Origin: Clostridia bacterium
Lineage (GTDB): Bacteria > Bacillota > Clostridia > Christensenellales > Aristaeellaceae
Length of the DNA stretch: 64,000 nucleotides
Direction of reading: 5' to 3'
NCBI GenBank assembly: GCA_017519405.1
Contig: JAFWSH010000006.1
Location: 153,653 to 217,652, forward strand
Below are positions 8,263 to 16,221 of this stretch, piece by piece (position 1 is the first letter of the stretch; each line of letters opens with the position of its first letter). The notes under the pieces were generated by a model that did no database searches, was not told the DNA's origin, and was given only the letters and a program-made list of their open reading frames with translations. The position numbers and the translations under genes are program-made.

Positions 8263-8970
8263 ATGGCGACAACACTGCCCTTGCGGCATGAGCTGAAGTT
8301 CATCATCAGCCCGGCCCAGGAGTTCCTGTTGTCCCGGGCACTGGATGCCGTGCTGCACTGGGATCCCAACGGGGATGAGCGCAACGAGTACGCCATCCGC
8401 TCCCTGTACTTCGACACGGTTTTCGACAGCGCGCTGTATGACAAGCTGGACGGCGTGCGGAACCGGGACAAGTACCGCATCCGCATCTATAATTTCTCTG
8501 ACAAGGTCATCAAGCTGGAGTGCAAGACGAAGATCGGCTCCCTGATCTCCAAGCGCTCCATCAGCATCCCCCGGGACCTGTGCGAGCAGCTGATGGCGGG
8601 GGATCCCAGCGGTCTGGAGCGGACCCGCTCGGGCCTGCTCAACGATGTGTACCGGGAGATGACCATCCACCTGCTGCGGCCGGTGGTGCTGGTGGACTAT
8701 GTGCGGGAGGCCTACCTCCACGACGCGGAGGAGGTGCGGATCACCCTGGACAAGCACCTGCGCTCCGGCATGGGCTCCATCGACCTGTTCAACCCCCAGG
8801 TGCCCACGGTGCCGCCCTTCGACCATGACGAGACCATCCTGGAAGTGAAATACAACCATTTTCTGCCGCCCTATATCCGGGACCTGATCAGCACCTACGC
8901 CGGCAATGCCGTGCAGACGGCGGTGAGCAAATACACCTGGTGTCGGGTCTTCGAGGAGAAGGAGGCGTAA
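8263..8970 (+). CDS. VTC-domain protein, putative polyphosphate polymerase
   Basis: 235 residues from the ATG at 8263, chosen because it follows GGGAGGTGAAAAA; an upstream in-frame TTG at 8239 has no ribosome site. The VTC tunnel fold is clear: RHELKFIIS, SLYFDT, KYRIRIYN, KLECKTKIG, ISKRSISI, VRITLDKHLRS and a late LEVKYNHFLPPYI strand. In yeast Vtc4 this domain makes polyphosphate from ATP; bacterial homologues are usually annotated as polyphosphate polymerases. The alternating Arg/Lys/Glu residues that line the tunnel are present, so activity is plausible. It follows the DUF4956 protein, which may supply a membrane partner. Confidence 0.87.
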   Translation: MATTLPLRHELKFIISPAQEFLLSRALDAVLHWDPNGDERNEYAIRSLYFDTVFDSALYDKLDGVRNRDKYRIRIYNFSDKVIKLECKTKIGSLISKRSISIPRDLCEQLMAGDPSGLERTRSGLLNDVYREMTIHLLRPVVLVDYVREAYLHDAEEVRITLDKHLRSGMGSIDLFNPQVPTVPPFDHDETILEVKYNHFLPPYIRDLISTYAGNAVQTAVSKYTWCRVFEEKEA

Positions 8971-8974
8971 AGGC

Positions 8975-9514
8975 ATGGAGACGGCAAACAGGGAACAGGA
9001 GCCGGTGTTTGCCTGCGAAAAGGAAATGACACCGAAGATCTATATCAAGGCATACTTTGCGCAGTACAAAAAACCGGCAGGCGCGGTTCTGGCCGTGCTC
9101 CTGCTGCTCGGCCTCGGCTATGAGCTCTATGAGTACGTCACCCTGAGGCATCCCGTGTTTCTCGTGTGCAGCGGCCTCCTGGTCCTGCTTGCGGCGCTTC
9201 CCCTCTGGAAGGGGCTGCTGGCGTACCGGCAGGCGATGAAGCACAGCGGCGGAGAGCCGATCATCCGCAGGGAATTCTTTTTTGAGGACGGATGCGAGGC
9301 ACAGCTCCTTAATGTGACCGTCCGGTACGAATATGCGAATCTCGTGGAGATCAGGATGACCGGACGCGGGCTGGTGCTCGGGATGAAGTACGGGCAGACG
9401 GTCGGCGTGGCGCAGGACAGCTTCACCCGGGGCACCTGGGAGGAATTCCTGCCCTGGATTGAGCAGAAGCTGCAGGAGGCGGAGGCACGGCGAGGCGCGG
9501 CACCGGAGGCGTGA
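8975..9514 (+). CDS. YcxB-like membrane protein
   Basis: 179 residues, 4 bp after the VTC gene and probably in the same transcript. It has an N-terminal cytoplasmic segment, two transmembrane helices (about residues 35-52 and 59-77), and a soluble C-terminal domain. The domain opens RREFFFEDG and contains RYEYANLVEIRMT, resembling YcxB-type proteins, which have no assigned function. Codon choice looks somewhat less GC-biased than in its neighbours, which could mean later acquisition. A terminator follows directly. Confidence 0.6.
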   Translation: METANREQEPVFACEKEMTPKIYIKAYFAQYKKPAGAVLAVLLLLGLGYELYEYVTLRHPVFLVCSGLLVLLAALPLWKGLLAYRQAMKHSGGEPIIRREFFFEDGCEAQLLNVTVRYEYANLVEIRMTGRGLVLGMKYGQTVGVAQDSFTRGTWEEFLPWIEQKLQEAEARRGAAPEA

Positions 9515-9515
9515 A

Positions 9516-9537
9516 AGCGGGGGTTTCCCCGCTTTTT
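9516..9537 (+). terminator. Terminator ending the CotH/VTC cluster
   Basis: AGCGGGG, a 4-nt loop, CCCCGCT, then a T run, starting 2 bp after the stop codon. Confidence 0.88.
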
Positions 9538-9581
9538 GTCCCTCTGCCGGGCGGCGGAGGGGGAAAGGAGAGGACAAGCCC

Positions 9582-10331
9582 ATGGAAATCGGCGCCCAGC
9601 TCTACACGGTGCGGGCCTTTACCCAGACCCTGGCCGACTTTTCCCTGACCCTGCGGAAGGTGGCGGACATGGGCTACCGGACCGTCCAGGTCTCCGCCAC
9701 CTGCCCCTTCCGGGCGGAATGGCTCCGGGAGGAGCTGGAGAAGAATGGCCTGCGCTGCGTCCTGACCCACACTCCCGCGGACCGGCTGACGGGCGACACG
9801 GAGCGGGTCATCGGGGAGCACACGGTCTTCGGCTGCGACCACATCGGCCTGGGCTGGTGGTCCTTCCGGCCGGAGGAGGGCATGGGCTACGACGACTTCC
9901 TGGGGCGGTTTGCCCCGGCGGCGGAGAAGATCGCCGGGGCCGGGAAGCTGCTCATGTACCACAACCACGACCAGGAATTCCGGAAACTGGACGGGAAACT
10001 GATCCTGGAGCGGCTGGCGGAGGACATGCCGGCGGACCGGATGGGCTTCACCCTGGACACCTACTGGGTGCAGGTGGGGGGCGGAGATCCCGCCTGGTGG
10101 GTGGAGCACCTGGGGGGCCGGGTTCCCTGCCTTCACCTGAAGGACTGCGCCTATGGCCGGAAAATGGCGGTGCTGGGGGAGGGCAACATGAACCTGGACC
10201 GGGTGCTGGAGAAGGCGGAGACCGCCGGCACCCGCTGGCTGCTGGTGGAGCAGGACGACTGCGGGGGCGAGGATCCCTTTGACTGCCTGCGCCGCTCCCG
10301 GGCTTGGCTGGCCAGCCGGGGCCTGATGTAA
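9582..10331 (+). CDS. Sugar phosphate isomerase/epimerase family TIM-barrel protein
   Basis: 249 residues from the ATG at 9582, which follows GAAAGGAGAGG. The fold is the xylose-isomerase-like / AP endonuclease 2 barrel: MEIGAQLYTVR opening, DMGYRTVQVS, LMYHNHDQEF near residue 125, GFTLDTYWVQVGG near 155, CLHLKDCAYG and LLVEQDDCGG near the end. The His, Asp, His and Glu in these strands are the usual metal ligands. Proteins of this group isomerise or epimerise keto-sugars or inositols. The substrate cannot be told from sequence. It appears monocistronic. Confidence 0.85.
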   Translation: MEIGAQLYTVRAFTQTLADFSLTLRKVADMGYRTVQVSATCPFRAEWLREELEKNGLRCVLTHTPADRLTGDTERVIGEHTVFGCDHIGLGWWSFRPEEGMGYDDFLGRFAPAAEKIAGAGKLLMYHNHDQEFRKLDGKLILERLAEDMPADRMGFTLDTYWVQVGGGDPAWWVEHLGGRVPCLHLKDCAYGRKMAVLGEGNMNLDRVLEKAETAGTRWLLVEQDDCGGEDPFDCLRRSRAWLASRGLM

Positions 10332-10378
10332 AAGGAGTGCGCTTTTCTGCCCTTTGACGCTGAATTCGGCGGGAGATC

Positions 10379-10407
10379 TTGTCTTTTTGTGGAAGAACAG
10401 CTATAAT
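10379..10407 (+). promoter_or_regulatory. Promoter of the pseudo-receiver gene
   Basis: TTGTCT, a 17-bp spacer, then a perfect TATAAT at 10402-10407. Confidence 0.6.
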
Positions 10408-10452
10408 GGGTATATTCCGGAGAGCATGCGCGAAGGAGGATGAGTTAGGCTT

Positions 10453-11265
10453 ATGTACAAACTACTCCTGGTCACAGACAAACCGGAAGTCCGGGCTGCG
10501 TTCGACGCGGTGACGGACTGGGAACGGCTGGGCTTCAAGCAACCCAGAACAGCCGCCAGCGCCGATGAGGCAACGGACAGCCTGACCCACCACCACGCAG
10601 ATGCGGTGGCCATCGCCCTGCCGGCTGAGGAGGAGAAGAAACTGCTCTCCGCCATGGAGTGCCCCCACTGGCACCTGCGGCCCGTGCTGGATGCTGCGGA
10701 CACCAAGGAGCAGGTGCTCAAGGACATGGTGGAGCTGGAGCTGCTGCTGAGCCGGACCCATGCGGACTATTCCAACGATCCCTACAGCGAGGAAACCATG
10801 ATGCAGCTGGCCCGCCACGAGTTCTTCCGGCGGGTGATCAGCGGCAAGACCAGGAGCCCGGAGCGCATCCGCCGCTACCTCCGCTTGCTGCGCAGCCGCA
10901 TGGATCCCACCCGCCCCTGTGTGCTGCTGCGCCTGGCCATCCCGGACGATGACGGCTATCTGAGTGCCCACTGGCACTATGGCGCGGACAGGCTGGAGGT
11001 GGCCATGCGAAACATCTTCGGCGCGGAGCTGAGCGGCATGCGGCTGCTGGTGTCGGTGCTGGACAGCGAGGAGATCTATCTGCTGGCCTGCCCCATGCTG
11101 GAGCATGAGGCCCCGGAGGCCGGGGAGATGGAGCGCATCGTCGTGGAGCACGCCACCTGGGCCTGCCAGCATGTGCGGGAGTACCTGGACATGGAGCTGG
11201 AGATTGACAGCGTGCGGATGCTGTCCTGCCTGTATGACCTGGCGGTTCCGGAAACCGCTGAATGA
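10453..11265 (+). CDS. YesN-like protein with degenerate receiver and no DNA-binding domain
   Basis: 270 residues. The first 55 or so align by eye with the receiver of YesN-type AraC response regulators: LLLVTDKPEVRAAF, a DWERLGF segment, and ADAVAIALP. The expected DD acid pair is reduced to TD, and the phospho-acceptor Asp position is Ala, so phosphorylation looks impossible. The middle (about 115-260) resembles the YesN linker region, with ARHEFFRRVISGK, LLRLAIPDDDGY and a cytosine-deaminase-like spacing of hydrophobics. The protein stops where the AraC helix-turn-helix would begin. It could be a scaffold or a remnant. The next gene is only 48 bp away. Confidence 0.6.
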   Translation: MYKLLLVTDKPEVRAAFDAVTDWERLGFKQPRTAASADEATDSLTHHHADAVAIALPAEEEKKLLSAMECPHWHLRPVLDAADTKEQVLKDMVELELLLSRTHADYSNDPYSEETMMQLARHEFFRRVISGKTRSPERIRRYLRLLRSRMDPTRPCVLLRLAIPDDDGYLSAHWHYGADRLEVAMRNIFGAELSGMRLLVSVLDSEEIYLLACPMLEHEAPEAGEMERIVVEHATWACQHVREYLDMELEIDSVRMLSCLYDLAVPETAE

Positions 11266-11313
11266 TAGAGACTAACCCCACAGAACCAACAGCAAGACGA
11301 GGAGGACTGCGAC

Positions 11314-12381
11314 ATGGGCATTCTTGACACCATCGGAAACATTGTGGCGGGTCAGCTGATTGACGTCATCGAGTGGACGGACACCACCCGCAACACCATC
11401 GTGCACAAGTACGACATGAAGGGCAAGGAGATCATGAACGGCGCCCAGCTCACCGTCCGGGAGGGACAGGTGGCGATCTTCGTCAGCGAGGGACAGTTGG
11501 CGGACGTGTTCGAGGCCGGCCGCTATGAGCTCAAGACCGCCAACATGCCTGTGCTGACGGCACTGAAGGCCTGGAAGTACGGCTTCAACAGCCCCTTCAA
11601 GTGCGACGTCTATTTTGTGAACGTGCGCCAGTTCACCGACTGCAAGTGGGGCACCCAGAATCCCGTGATGATGCGGGACGCGGAGTTCGGCATGATCCGC
11701 CTGCGGGCCTTTGGCAACTACTCCTTCCGCATTGCGGACCCCAAGGCCTTCCTGCTGGAGTGCTTCTCCACCGGCAAGACCTTCACCGTGGAGGACATCG
11801 AGGGCCAGATCAAGCGCACGGTGGTCTCCTCCCTCTCCGATGCCATCGCCGAGAGCAAGATCCCGGCCCTGGACCTGGCGGCCAACTATGACGAGCTGGG
11901 CCAGTATGTCCAGGCGGCGGTGACCCCCAAAATCAGCAGTCTGGGCCTGCAGCTGACCTCCGTGGTCATTGAGAATGTCTCCCTGCCCCAGAATGTGGAG
12001 GAGGCCATGGACCGCCGCACCTCCATGGGCGTCCTGGGCGACATGACCCAGTACACCCAGTATCAGGCGGCGGAGGCCATGCGGGAGAGCGCCAACAACC
12101 CCGGCGGCTCCATGGGCGCCGGCATGGGCATGGGCGCCGGCATGGCCATGGGCCAGATCATGGCCAACACCCTGGGCCAGCAGGCTGCTCCGGCGGCCCA
12201 GGCTCCCCAGACAGCGCCTGCCGGCGGCTTCTGCGCCTCCTGCGGCCAGCCCCTGCCCGCGGGTGCCAAGTTCTGCCCCAGCTGCGGCGCGAAGCAGAAC
12301 GCCGGCGCGGTGTGCCCTGCCTGCGGCCAGGCGGTGGACGCGGGCGCCAAGTTCTGCCCCAGCTGCGGCCAGAAGCTGTAA
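11314..12381 (+). CDS. SPFH-domain protein with two C-terminal zinc ribbons
   Basis: 355 residues. The N-terminal 270 residues form an SPFH/band-7 domain of the YdjI/virion-core type (MGILDTIGNIVAGQ, VREGQVAIFVSEG, MRDAEFGMIRLRAFGNYSF). A Gly-Met-rich stretch (GAGMGMGAGMAMGQ) and an Ala-Pro linker follow. Two zinc ribbons complete the protein: the first pairs FCASCG with FCPSCG, the second CPACG with FCPSCG, so eight Cys in four CxxC knuckles. Such proteins are thought to organise membranes or stress responses. It probably shares the promoter of the preceding gene; a terminator follows it. Confidence 0.85.
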   Translation: MGILDTIGNIVAGQLIDVIEWTDTTRNTIVHKYDMKGKEIMNGAQLTVREGQVAIFVSEGQLADVFEAGRYELKTANMPVLTALKAWKYGFNSPFKCDVYFVNVRQFTDCKWGTQNPVMMRDAEFGMIRLRAFGNYSFRIADPKAFLLECFSTGKTFTVEDIEGQIKRTVVSSLSDAIAESKIPALDLAANYDELGQYVQAAVTPKISSLGLQLTSVVIENVSLPQNVEEAMDRRTSMGVLGDMTQYTQYQAAEAMRESANNPGGSMGAGMGMGAGMAMGQIMANTLGQQAAPAAQAPQTAPAGGFCASCGQPLPAGAKFCPSCGAKQNAGAVCPACGQAVDAGAKFCPSCGQKL

Positions 12382-12401
12382 TCTGATCCCCAGTCTATCC
12401 A

Positions 12402-12436
12402 AGCCGTTCTCCGAAAAAACGGGGGACGGCTTTTTT
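12402..12436 (+). terminator. Terminator after the SPFH gene
   Basis: AGCCGTTCTCCG and CGGGGGACGGCT arms around an A-rich loop, then six T. Confidence 0.82.
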
Positions 12437-12480
12437 GCGGGGCGGGGAATGTAACAATTGTGCCCCGGGGCGGGAAAGAT

Positions 12481-12509
12481 TTGCAGCCGCATGGAAAATA
12501 CGGTATAAT
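12481..12509 (+). promoter_or_regulatory. Promoter of the DUF218-radC-DUF218 operon
   Basis: TTGCAG at 12481-12486, a 17-bp spacer, and TATAAT at 12504-12509. Confidence 0.7.
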
Positions 12510-12540
12510 GGGGGTACCCCGCAGAAGGGAGGGCACAGAC

Positions 12541-13143
12541 ATGGCCATGGAACCGGATGCATTTCTCCGGGCGGTGACGGAGCTGGTGTTTGTCAGCGAT
12601 CCGCCGGTGGAGGCGGACATGCTGTTTGTGCCGGGCTCCTCCCACAGGGAGCCTGTGATGCAGGCGGCCGCCCTCTACCGGCAGGGTCTGGCGCCGCGGA
12701 TTCTCCCCAGCGGGCTGTATGGCATGGGGGTTGACGGGTTCAGGATTCCGCCCTGGGAGAGCGAGTGCGCCTGGATGTGCGGCCTGCTGGCAGCGGAGGG
12801 CATCCCGGAGGACGCCCTGCTGCGGGAGGACCGGGCCCGCTGCACCTGGGACAACGCCCGCCTCAGCCGGGCGGTCTGCGACGGGGCGGGGCTGAAGATC
12901 CGCCGGGCGCTGATCTGCTGCCGACCCTTCCACGCCCGCCGGGCAAAGCTCTATTACCAGTGGGCCTTCCCGGAGGCGGAACTGCGCTGCGTTCCCTGCC
13001 GGGAGGAGGGCGTCAACCGGGAGGACTGGTTCCTCACCCCGGAGGGGCGCCGCCGGGTGCTGGGGGAGGTCCGGCGGCTGGGAGATCAGATCAATGTGCA
13101 GCTGGAGGAACTGATCAGGGATGAGCGGAGAGAAGAAGACTGA
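12541..13143 (+). CDS. YdcF-like (DUF218) protein, cytoplasmic
   Basis: 200 residues from the ATG at 12541, 9-10 bp after GAAGGGAGG. The DUF218 fold is seen in MLFVPGSSHREPVMQAAAL, YRQGLAPRILPSG, TWDNARLSRAV (the conserved Thr/Asn motif) and RRALICCRPFHARRAKLYY. No signal peptide or transmembrane segment is present. DUF218 proteins include SanA, ElyC and YdcF, with roles in envelope metabolism or nucleotide binding, but this soluble form has no known role. Its end overlaps the radC start by 23 bp. Confidence 0.82.
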   Translation: MAMEPDAFLRAVTELVFVSDPPVEADMLFVPGSSHREPVMQAAALYRQGLAPRILPSGLYGMGVDGFRIPPWESECAWMCGLLAAEGIPEDALLREDRARCTWDNARLSRAVCDGAGLKIRRALICCRPFHARRAKLYYQWAFPEAELRCVPCREEGVNREDWFLTPEGRRRVLGEVRRLGDQINVQLEELIRDERREED

Positions 13144-13831
13144 GACGACCCCCCATGCGGGGCACAGGAAACGCCTCCGGGAGCGCTACCGGGGGGAGGG
13201 ACTGGCGTCCTTCGCCCCCCACGAGGTGCTGGAGCTGCTGCTTTGCTATGCCCATCCCCGGGGGGACATGAACCCGGTGGCCCATGCCCTGCTGGAGACC
13301 TTCGGCTCCCTGAAGGGCGTTCTGGAGGCCTCCCCGCAGCAGCTGATGACGGTGAAGGGCGTGGGGGAGGAGGCAGCCACGCTGCTGTCCCTGATGGTGC
13401 CCATGTTCCGGCGCTATGAGCTGACCCTGACGGAGGAGCGGCCCCGGATCGAGTCCACAGCGGAGGCCAGGCAGTACGCCCTGGCCCTGCTGGCAGGGGA
13501 GCGGACGGAGCACTTCTATGTGATCTGCCTGGGCACCAACCGCAGCGTCCTGGGCCGGCGGCTGATCGCCGAGGGGACGGTGACGGAGGTGGCCGCCTAT
13601 CCCCGCCAGGTGGTGGAGACGGCCCTGAACCTGGGTGCCCAGGGGGTGGTGCTGTGCCACAACCACCCGGACGGCCGCTGTGAGCCCTCCCCGGAGGATG
13701 TGAAAACCACCCATATGCTCTTCAGCCTCCTGGAGCAGCTGGACATCGCCCTGCTGGACCATGTGATTGTGGCGGGGAACCGGGCCTGCTCCCTGGCGGA
13801 GCTGGGAGAACTGAAACCAAAGAGGAGATAG
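13121..13831 (+). CDS. radC: RadC-family JAMM protein
   Basis: 236 residues, complete. A helix-hairpin-helix region (KGVLEASPQQLMTVKGVGEEAA, here split across residues 67-88) is followed by the JAB1/MPN-like domain. The JAMM metal site is intact: Glu in LIAEGTVTEV, then HNHPDGRCEPSPED. Despite the name, a repair role is not established; the motif predicts a metal-dependent hydrolase. It begins inside the preceding DUF218 gene and is followed 10 bp later by another DUF218 gene. The chromosomal context, with no mobile genes, argues against a phage origin. Confidence 0.92.
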   Translation: MSGEKKTETTPHAGHRKRLRERYRGEGLASFAPHEVLELLLCYAHPRGDMNPVAHALLETFGSLKGVLEASPQQLMTVKGVGEEAATLLSLMVPMFRRYELTLTEERPRIESTAEARQYALALLAGERTEHFYVICLGTNRSVLGRRLIAEGTVTEVAAYPRQVVETALNLGAQGVVLCHNHPDGRCEPSPEDVKTTHMLFSLLEQLDIALLDHVIVAGNRACSLAELGELKPKRR

Positions 13832-13841
13832 GGACGGACGG

Positions 13842-14516
13842 ATGAACCGGAAGAAGACGGACAACGGGAAAAGGAGGCACCCGGTACTGCGGGTGCTGCT
13901 GGGGCTGCTGCTGGCGGCCGTCGTGGCCTACCTGGGGGTGATCGGCATGGTGGTCTGGAAAAAGCATCATCTTCCGCCGGTGGAGGACTATGACGCCATC
14001 ATTGTGCTGGGTGCCCAGGTGAAGCCGGACGGGACGCCCAACCTGCAGCTGCAGTGGCGGCTGGACGCGGGCTATGAGGCCTGGCGGGAGCACCCCTGCC
14101 TGATGGTGGTCTGCGGCGCCCAGGGGGACGACGAGCCTGCCCCGGAGGGGGAGGTCATGCGGGGCTACCTGATGGGGAAGGGGGTGCCGGAGGAGATGAT
14201 CCTGGCGGACACCACCTCCTTCAACACCCGGGAGAACCTGCAGAATGCCGCGGCCCTGCTGGCGGGGCGGGATGTGAAGAAGGTACTGATCGTCACCAGC
14301 GACTACCACGTGCCCCGGGCGCTGGCCCTGGCGGAGGACGAGGGCTTCCAGGCCTGCGGCATCGCCAGCCCGACCCTGGGGGGCTGGTGGCTGGTGAAAA
14401 ACCACACCCGGGAGGCGGTGGCCTGGATCAAGTACTGGGCGGAGAAGGCCTTCGGGATTGAGATCCACAATTACAACTTCCGCATTCACGGGATTGAGCC
14501 CCACGACGGGGAGTGA
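13842..14516 (+). CDS. SanA/ElyC-like DUF218 membrane protein
   Basis: 224 residues. A basic N-terminus and one transmembrane helix (about residues 17-39) anchor an extracytoplasmic DUF218 domain: DYDAIIVLGAQVKPDG, MVVCGAQGDDE, DTTSFNTRENLQNA (family Thr/Asn motif) and KKVLIVTSDYHVPRA. The topology matches SanA/ElyC/YdcF envelope proteins, which affect cell-wall or lipid-carrier metabolism in E. coli. It is the third gene of an operon whose first gene is a soluble member of the same family. Confidence 0.86.
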   Translation: MNRKKTDNGKRRHPVLRVLLGLLLAAVVAYLGVIGMVVWKKHHLPPVEDYDAIIVLGAQVKPDGTPNLQLQWRLDAGYEAWREHPCLMVVCGAQGDDEPAPEGEVMRGYLMGKGVPEEMILADTTSFNTRENLQNAAALLAGRDVKKVLIVTSDYHVPRALALAEDEGFQACGIASPTLGGWWLVKNHTREAVAWIKYWAEKAFGIEIHNYNFRIHGIEPHDGE

Positions 14517-14529
14517 AGCGGCAGTCTGC

Positions 14530-14557
14530 TTGACTTGCCCTGCCGCTGTGCTATAAT
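14530..14557 (+). promoter_or_regulatory. Promoter of the degV operon
   Basis: TTGACT, a 16-bp spacer, then TATAAT at 14552-14557. Confidence 0.7.
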
Positions 14558-14586
14558 GGGCAGGTGCATGGAAAGGAGGGAAGGCC

Positions 14587-15462
14587 ATGTTTGTCCTTGG
14601 CGAGGAGCGCGTAGCGCTGGTGACCGATACCGCGTGCGATCTGAGCGATGCCCAGCTGGCCGCGGACGATATCCGGACCGTGCCCCTCCGTATTGCCACC
14701 AGCCACGGGGAGTTCCGGGACCGGGTGGAGATCCGGCCGGATGAGCTCTATGAGATGATGAAGACGGAGCTGCCCAAGACCTCCCTGCCCCTGCCGGCGG
14801 ACGTGAGCCGGGTGTATCAGGAGCTGGCTGCCGCCGGTGCCACCCGCATCCTGCACCTGTCCATCTCCTCCGGCCTCTCCGGCGCCTTCAACATGGCGTC
14901 CATGGTGGCCTCCGAGACGGAGAACGTGCGGGTGGACGTGGTGGACACGCAAACCCTCTCCGCCGGGGAGGGCCTGCTGGTGCTCACCGCCGCCCGCTGC
15001 CTGCGGGAGGGCATGAGCGTGGAGGAGACCATCCGCCGGGTGGCGGAGAAGCGGGCAAACCAGCTGGGGACCTTTGTGATCCGCACGCTGGAATACCTGC
15101 GCAAGGGCGGCCGCATCGGCCTGGTGGAGGGCGTGGTGGGCAGCCTGCTGCAGATCAAGCCCGTGATCTATGTCAACGGGGACGGGGTGTATCAGACCCT
15201 CACCAAGGCCCGGGGATTCTCCAAGGCGCTGGACGCCATGGAGGGGGAATTCTACCGGCGCTATGAGGGGAAACGGGTGCAGCTGGCCATTGTCCACGGC
15301 AACGCCTATGAGGACGCCTGCCGGCTGCAGGAGCGCATCCTGAGCCGTCTGGACGCGGAGTTCTCCTTCGTAAGCCCCGTGAGCCCGGCCCTGGCCATTC
15401 ACACCGGACCGGGGCTGCTGGGCATCATCGCCCAGCTGGCGGACGGGGAGAGCGGAACCTGA
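14587..15462 (+). CDS. DegV family fatty-acid-binding protein
   Basis: 291 residues, full length. The N-terminal Rossmann-like part has VTDTACDLSDAQL, TSLPLPADVSRVY and LHLSISSGLSGAFN (the Ser pair that binds the carboxylate in FakB proteins). The C-terminal part has LEYLRKGGRIG, GSLLQIKPVI and the signature HTGPGLLGI. FakB homologues present exogenous fatty acids to the FakA kinase. FakA is not in this window. The ATG follows AAAGGAGGG. It is the first of a run of closely spaced genes extending through the aminotransferase and CapA. Confidence 0.92.
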   Translation: MFVLGEERVALVTDTACDLSDAQLAADDIRTVPLRIATSHGEFRDRVEIRPDELYEMMKTELPKTSLPLPADVSRVYQELAAAGATRILHLSISSGLSGAFNMASMVASETENVRVDVVDTQTLSAGEGLLVLTAARCLREGMSVEETIRRVAEKRANQLGTFVIRTLEYLRKGGRIGLVEGVVGSLLQIKPVIYVNGDGVYQTLTKARGFSKALDAMEGEFYRRYEGKRVQLAIVHGNAYEDACRLQERILSRLDAEFSFVSPVSPALAIHTGPGLLGIIAQLADGESGT

Positions 15463-15486
15463 GCAAGACAGAAGTGGAGCGGCGGC

Positions 15487-16221
15487 ATGAAGAAGTGTAT
15501 CTTTCGACGGGCCTTTGCGGCAGGCGTGCTGATCTGCATGGGCTGCGTGATCTATCTGAAGGTGGGGGGCGTGGCCGGCGCCGTGCTGTTCTCCGCCGGA
15601 CTGTGGTTCGTGGTGAACTTTGACGCGGAGCTCTTCACCGGCCGGGTGGCCCGGGACGACTATTCCGCCGGGCAGAAGCTGCTGATGCTGCTGTTCAATG
15701 TGCTGGGGGCCGCGGCCTGCGGCGTGCTGATCTGCACCCTGGTGGATCCCATCACGGACAAGGCGGGGCAGGTGATGGACGACCTGGCGGCCTGGGGCCC
15801 GCTGACGGTGTTCTGCAAGGCCCTCATGTGCGGGATCTGCATGTACCTGGCCACCACGAAGGCCGGGGAGGGCAGCCGGCTGCCCCATGTGATCTACGGC
15901 GTGGCACTGTTCATCCTGTCAGGCTACGCCCACTCGGTGGCCATTGCCGGATACACCGCCCTGGGCCTGTGGGCCGGCATGACGGAGTGGAGCCAGGCGG
16001 GCGCCCTGCCCCTGGAGCATCTGCTGGCCTGGGGCTGGGTGCTGCCGGTGGCGGCCCTGGGCAACGCGGTGGGCAGCTGGATCATCCGCTGGCTGCTGAG
16101 CATGCCCCGGCCGAAAGCCTCCAGGACCGTGCCGGAGGCGGCGCCGGAAACGGCAGCGGTCACGGCGCCGGCCCCAAATGCAACGAGCGGGACAAATGCA
16201 GAGAGGAGTGAAACCCCATGA
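15487..16221 (+). CDS. Formate/nitrite transporter (FNT) family channel
   Basis: 244 residues with six hydrophobic segments. Recognisable FNT signatures are AELFTGRVARDDY and the central GYAHSVA, where the His gates substrate in FocA. Two differences from typical members are the missing Asn after HSVA and a Pro/Ala-rich C-terminal tail of about 35 residues. The substrate (formate, nitrite, acetate, lactate or hydrosulfide) cannot be assigned. Its stop overlaps the start of the Lrp-family gene in an ATGA arrangement. Confidence 0.85.
   Translation: MKKCIFRRAFAAGVLICMGCVIYLKVGGVAGAVLFSAGLWFVVNFDAELFTGRVARDDYSAGQKLLMLLFNVLGAAACGVLICTLVDPITDKAGQVMDDLAAWGPLTVFCKALMCGICMYLATTKAGEGSRLPHVIYGVALFILSGYAHSVAIAGYTALGLWAGMTEWSQAGALPLEHLLAWGWVLPVAALGNAVGSWIIRWLLSMPRPKASRTVPEAAPETAAVTAPAPNATSGTNAERSETP

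Noticed and set aside
13121-13831. RadC as evidence of a phage or integrated element.
   Set aside because: No integrase, terminase, capsid or attachment-site genes are nearby, and the operon partners are chromosomal envelope proteins.
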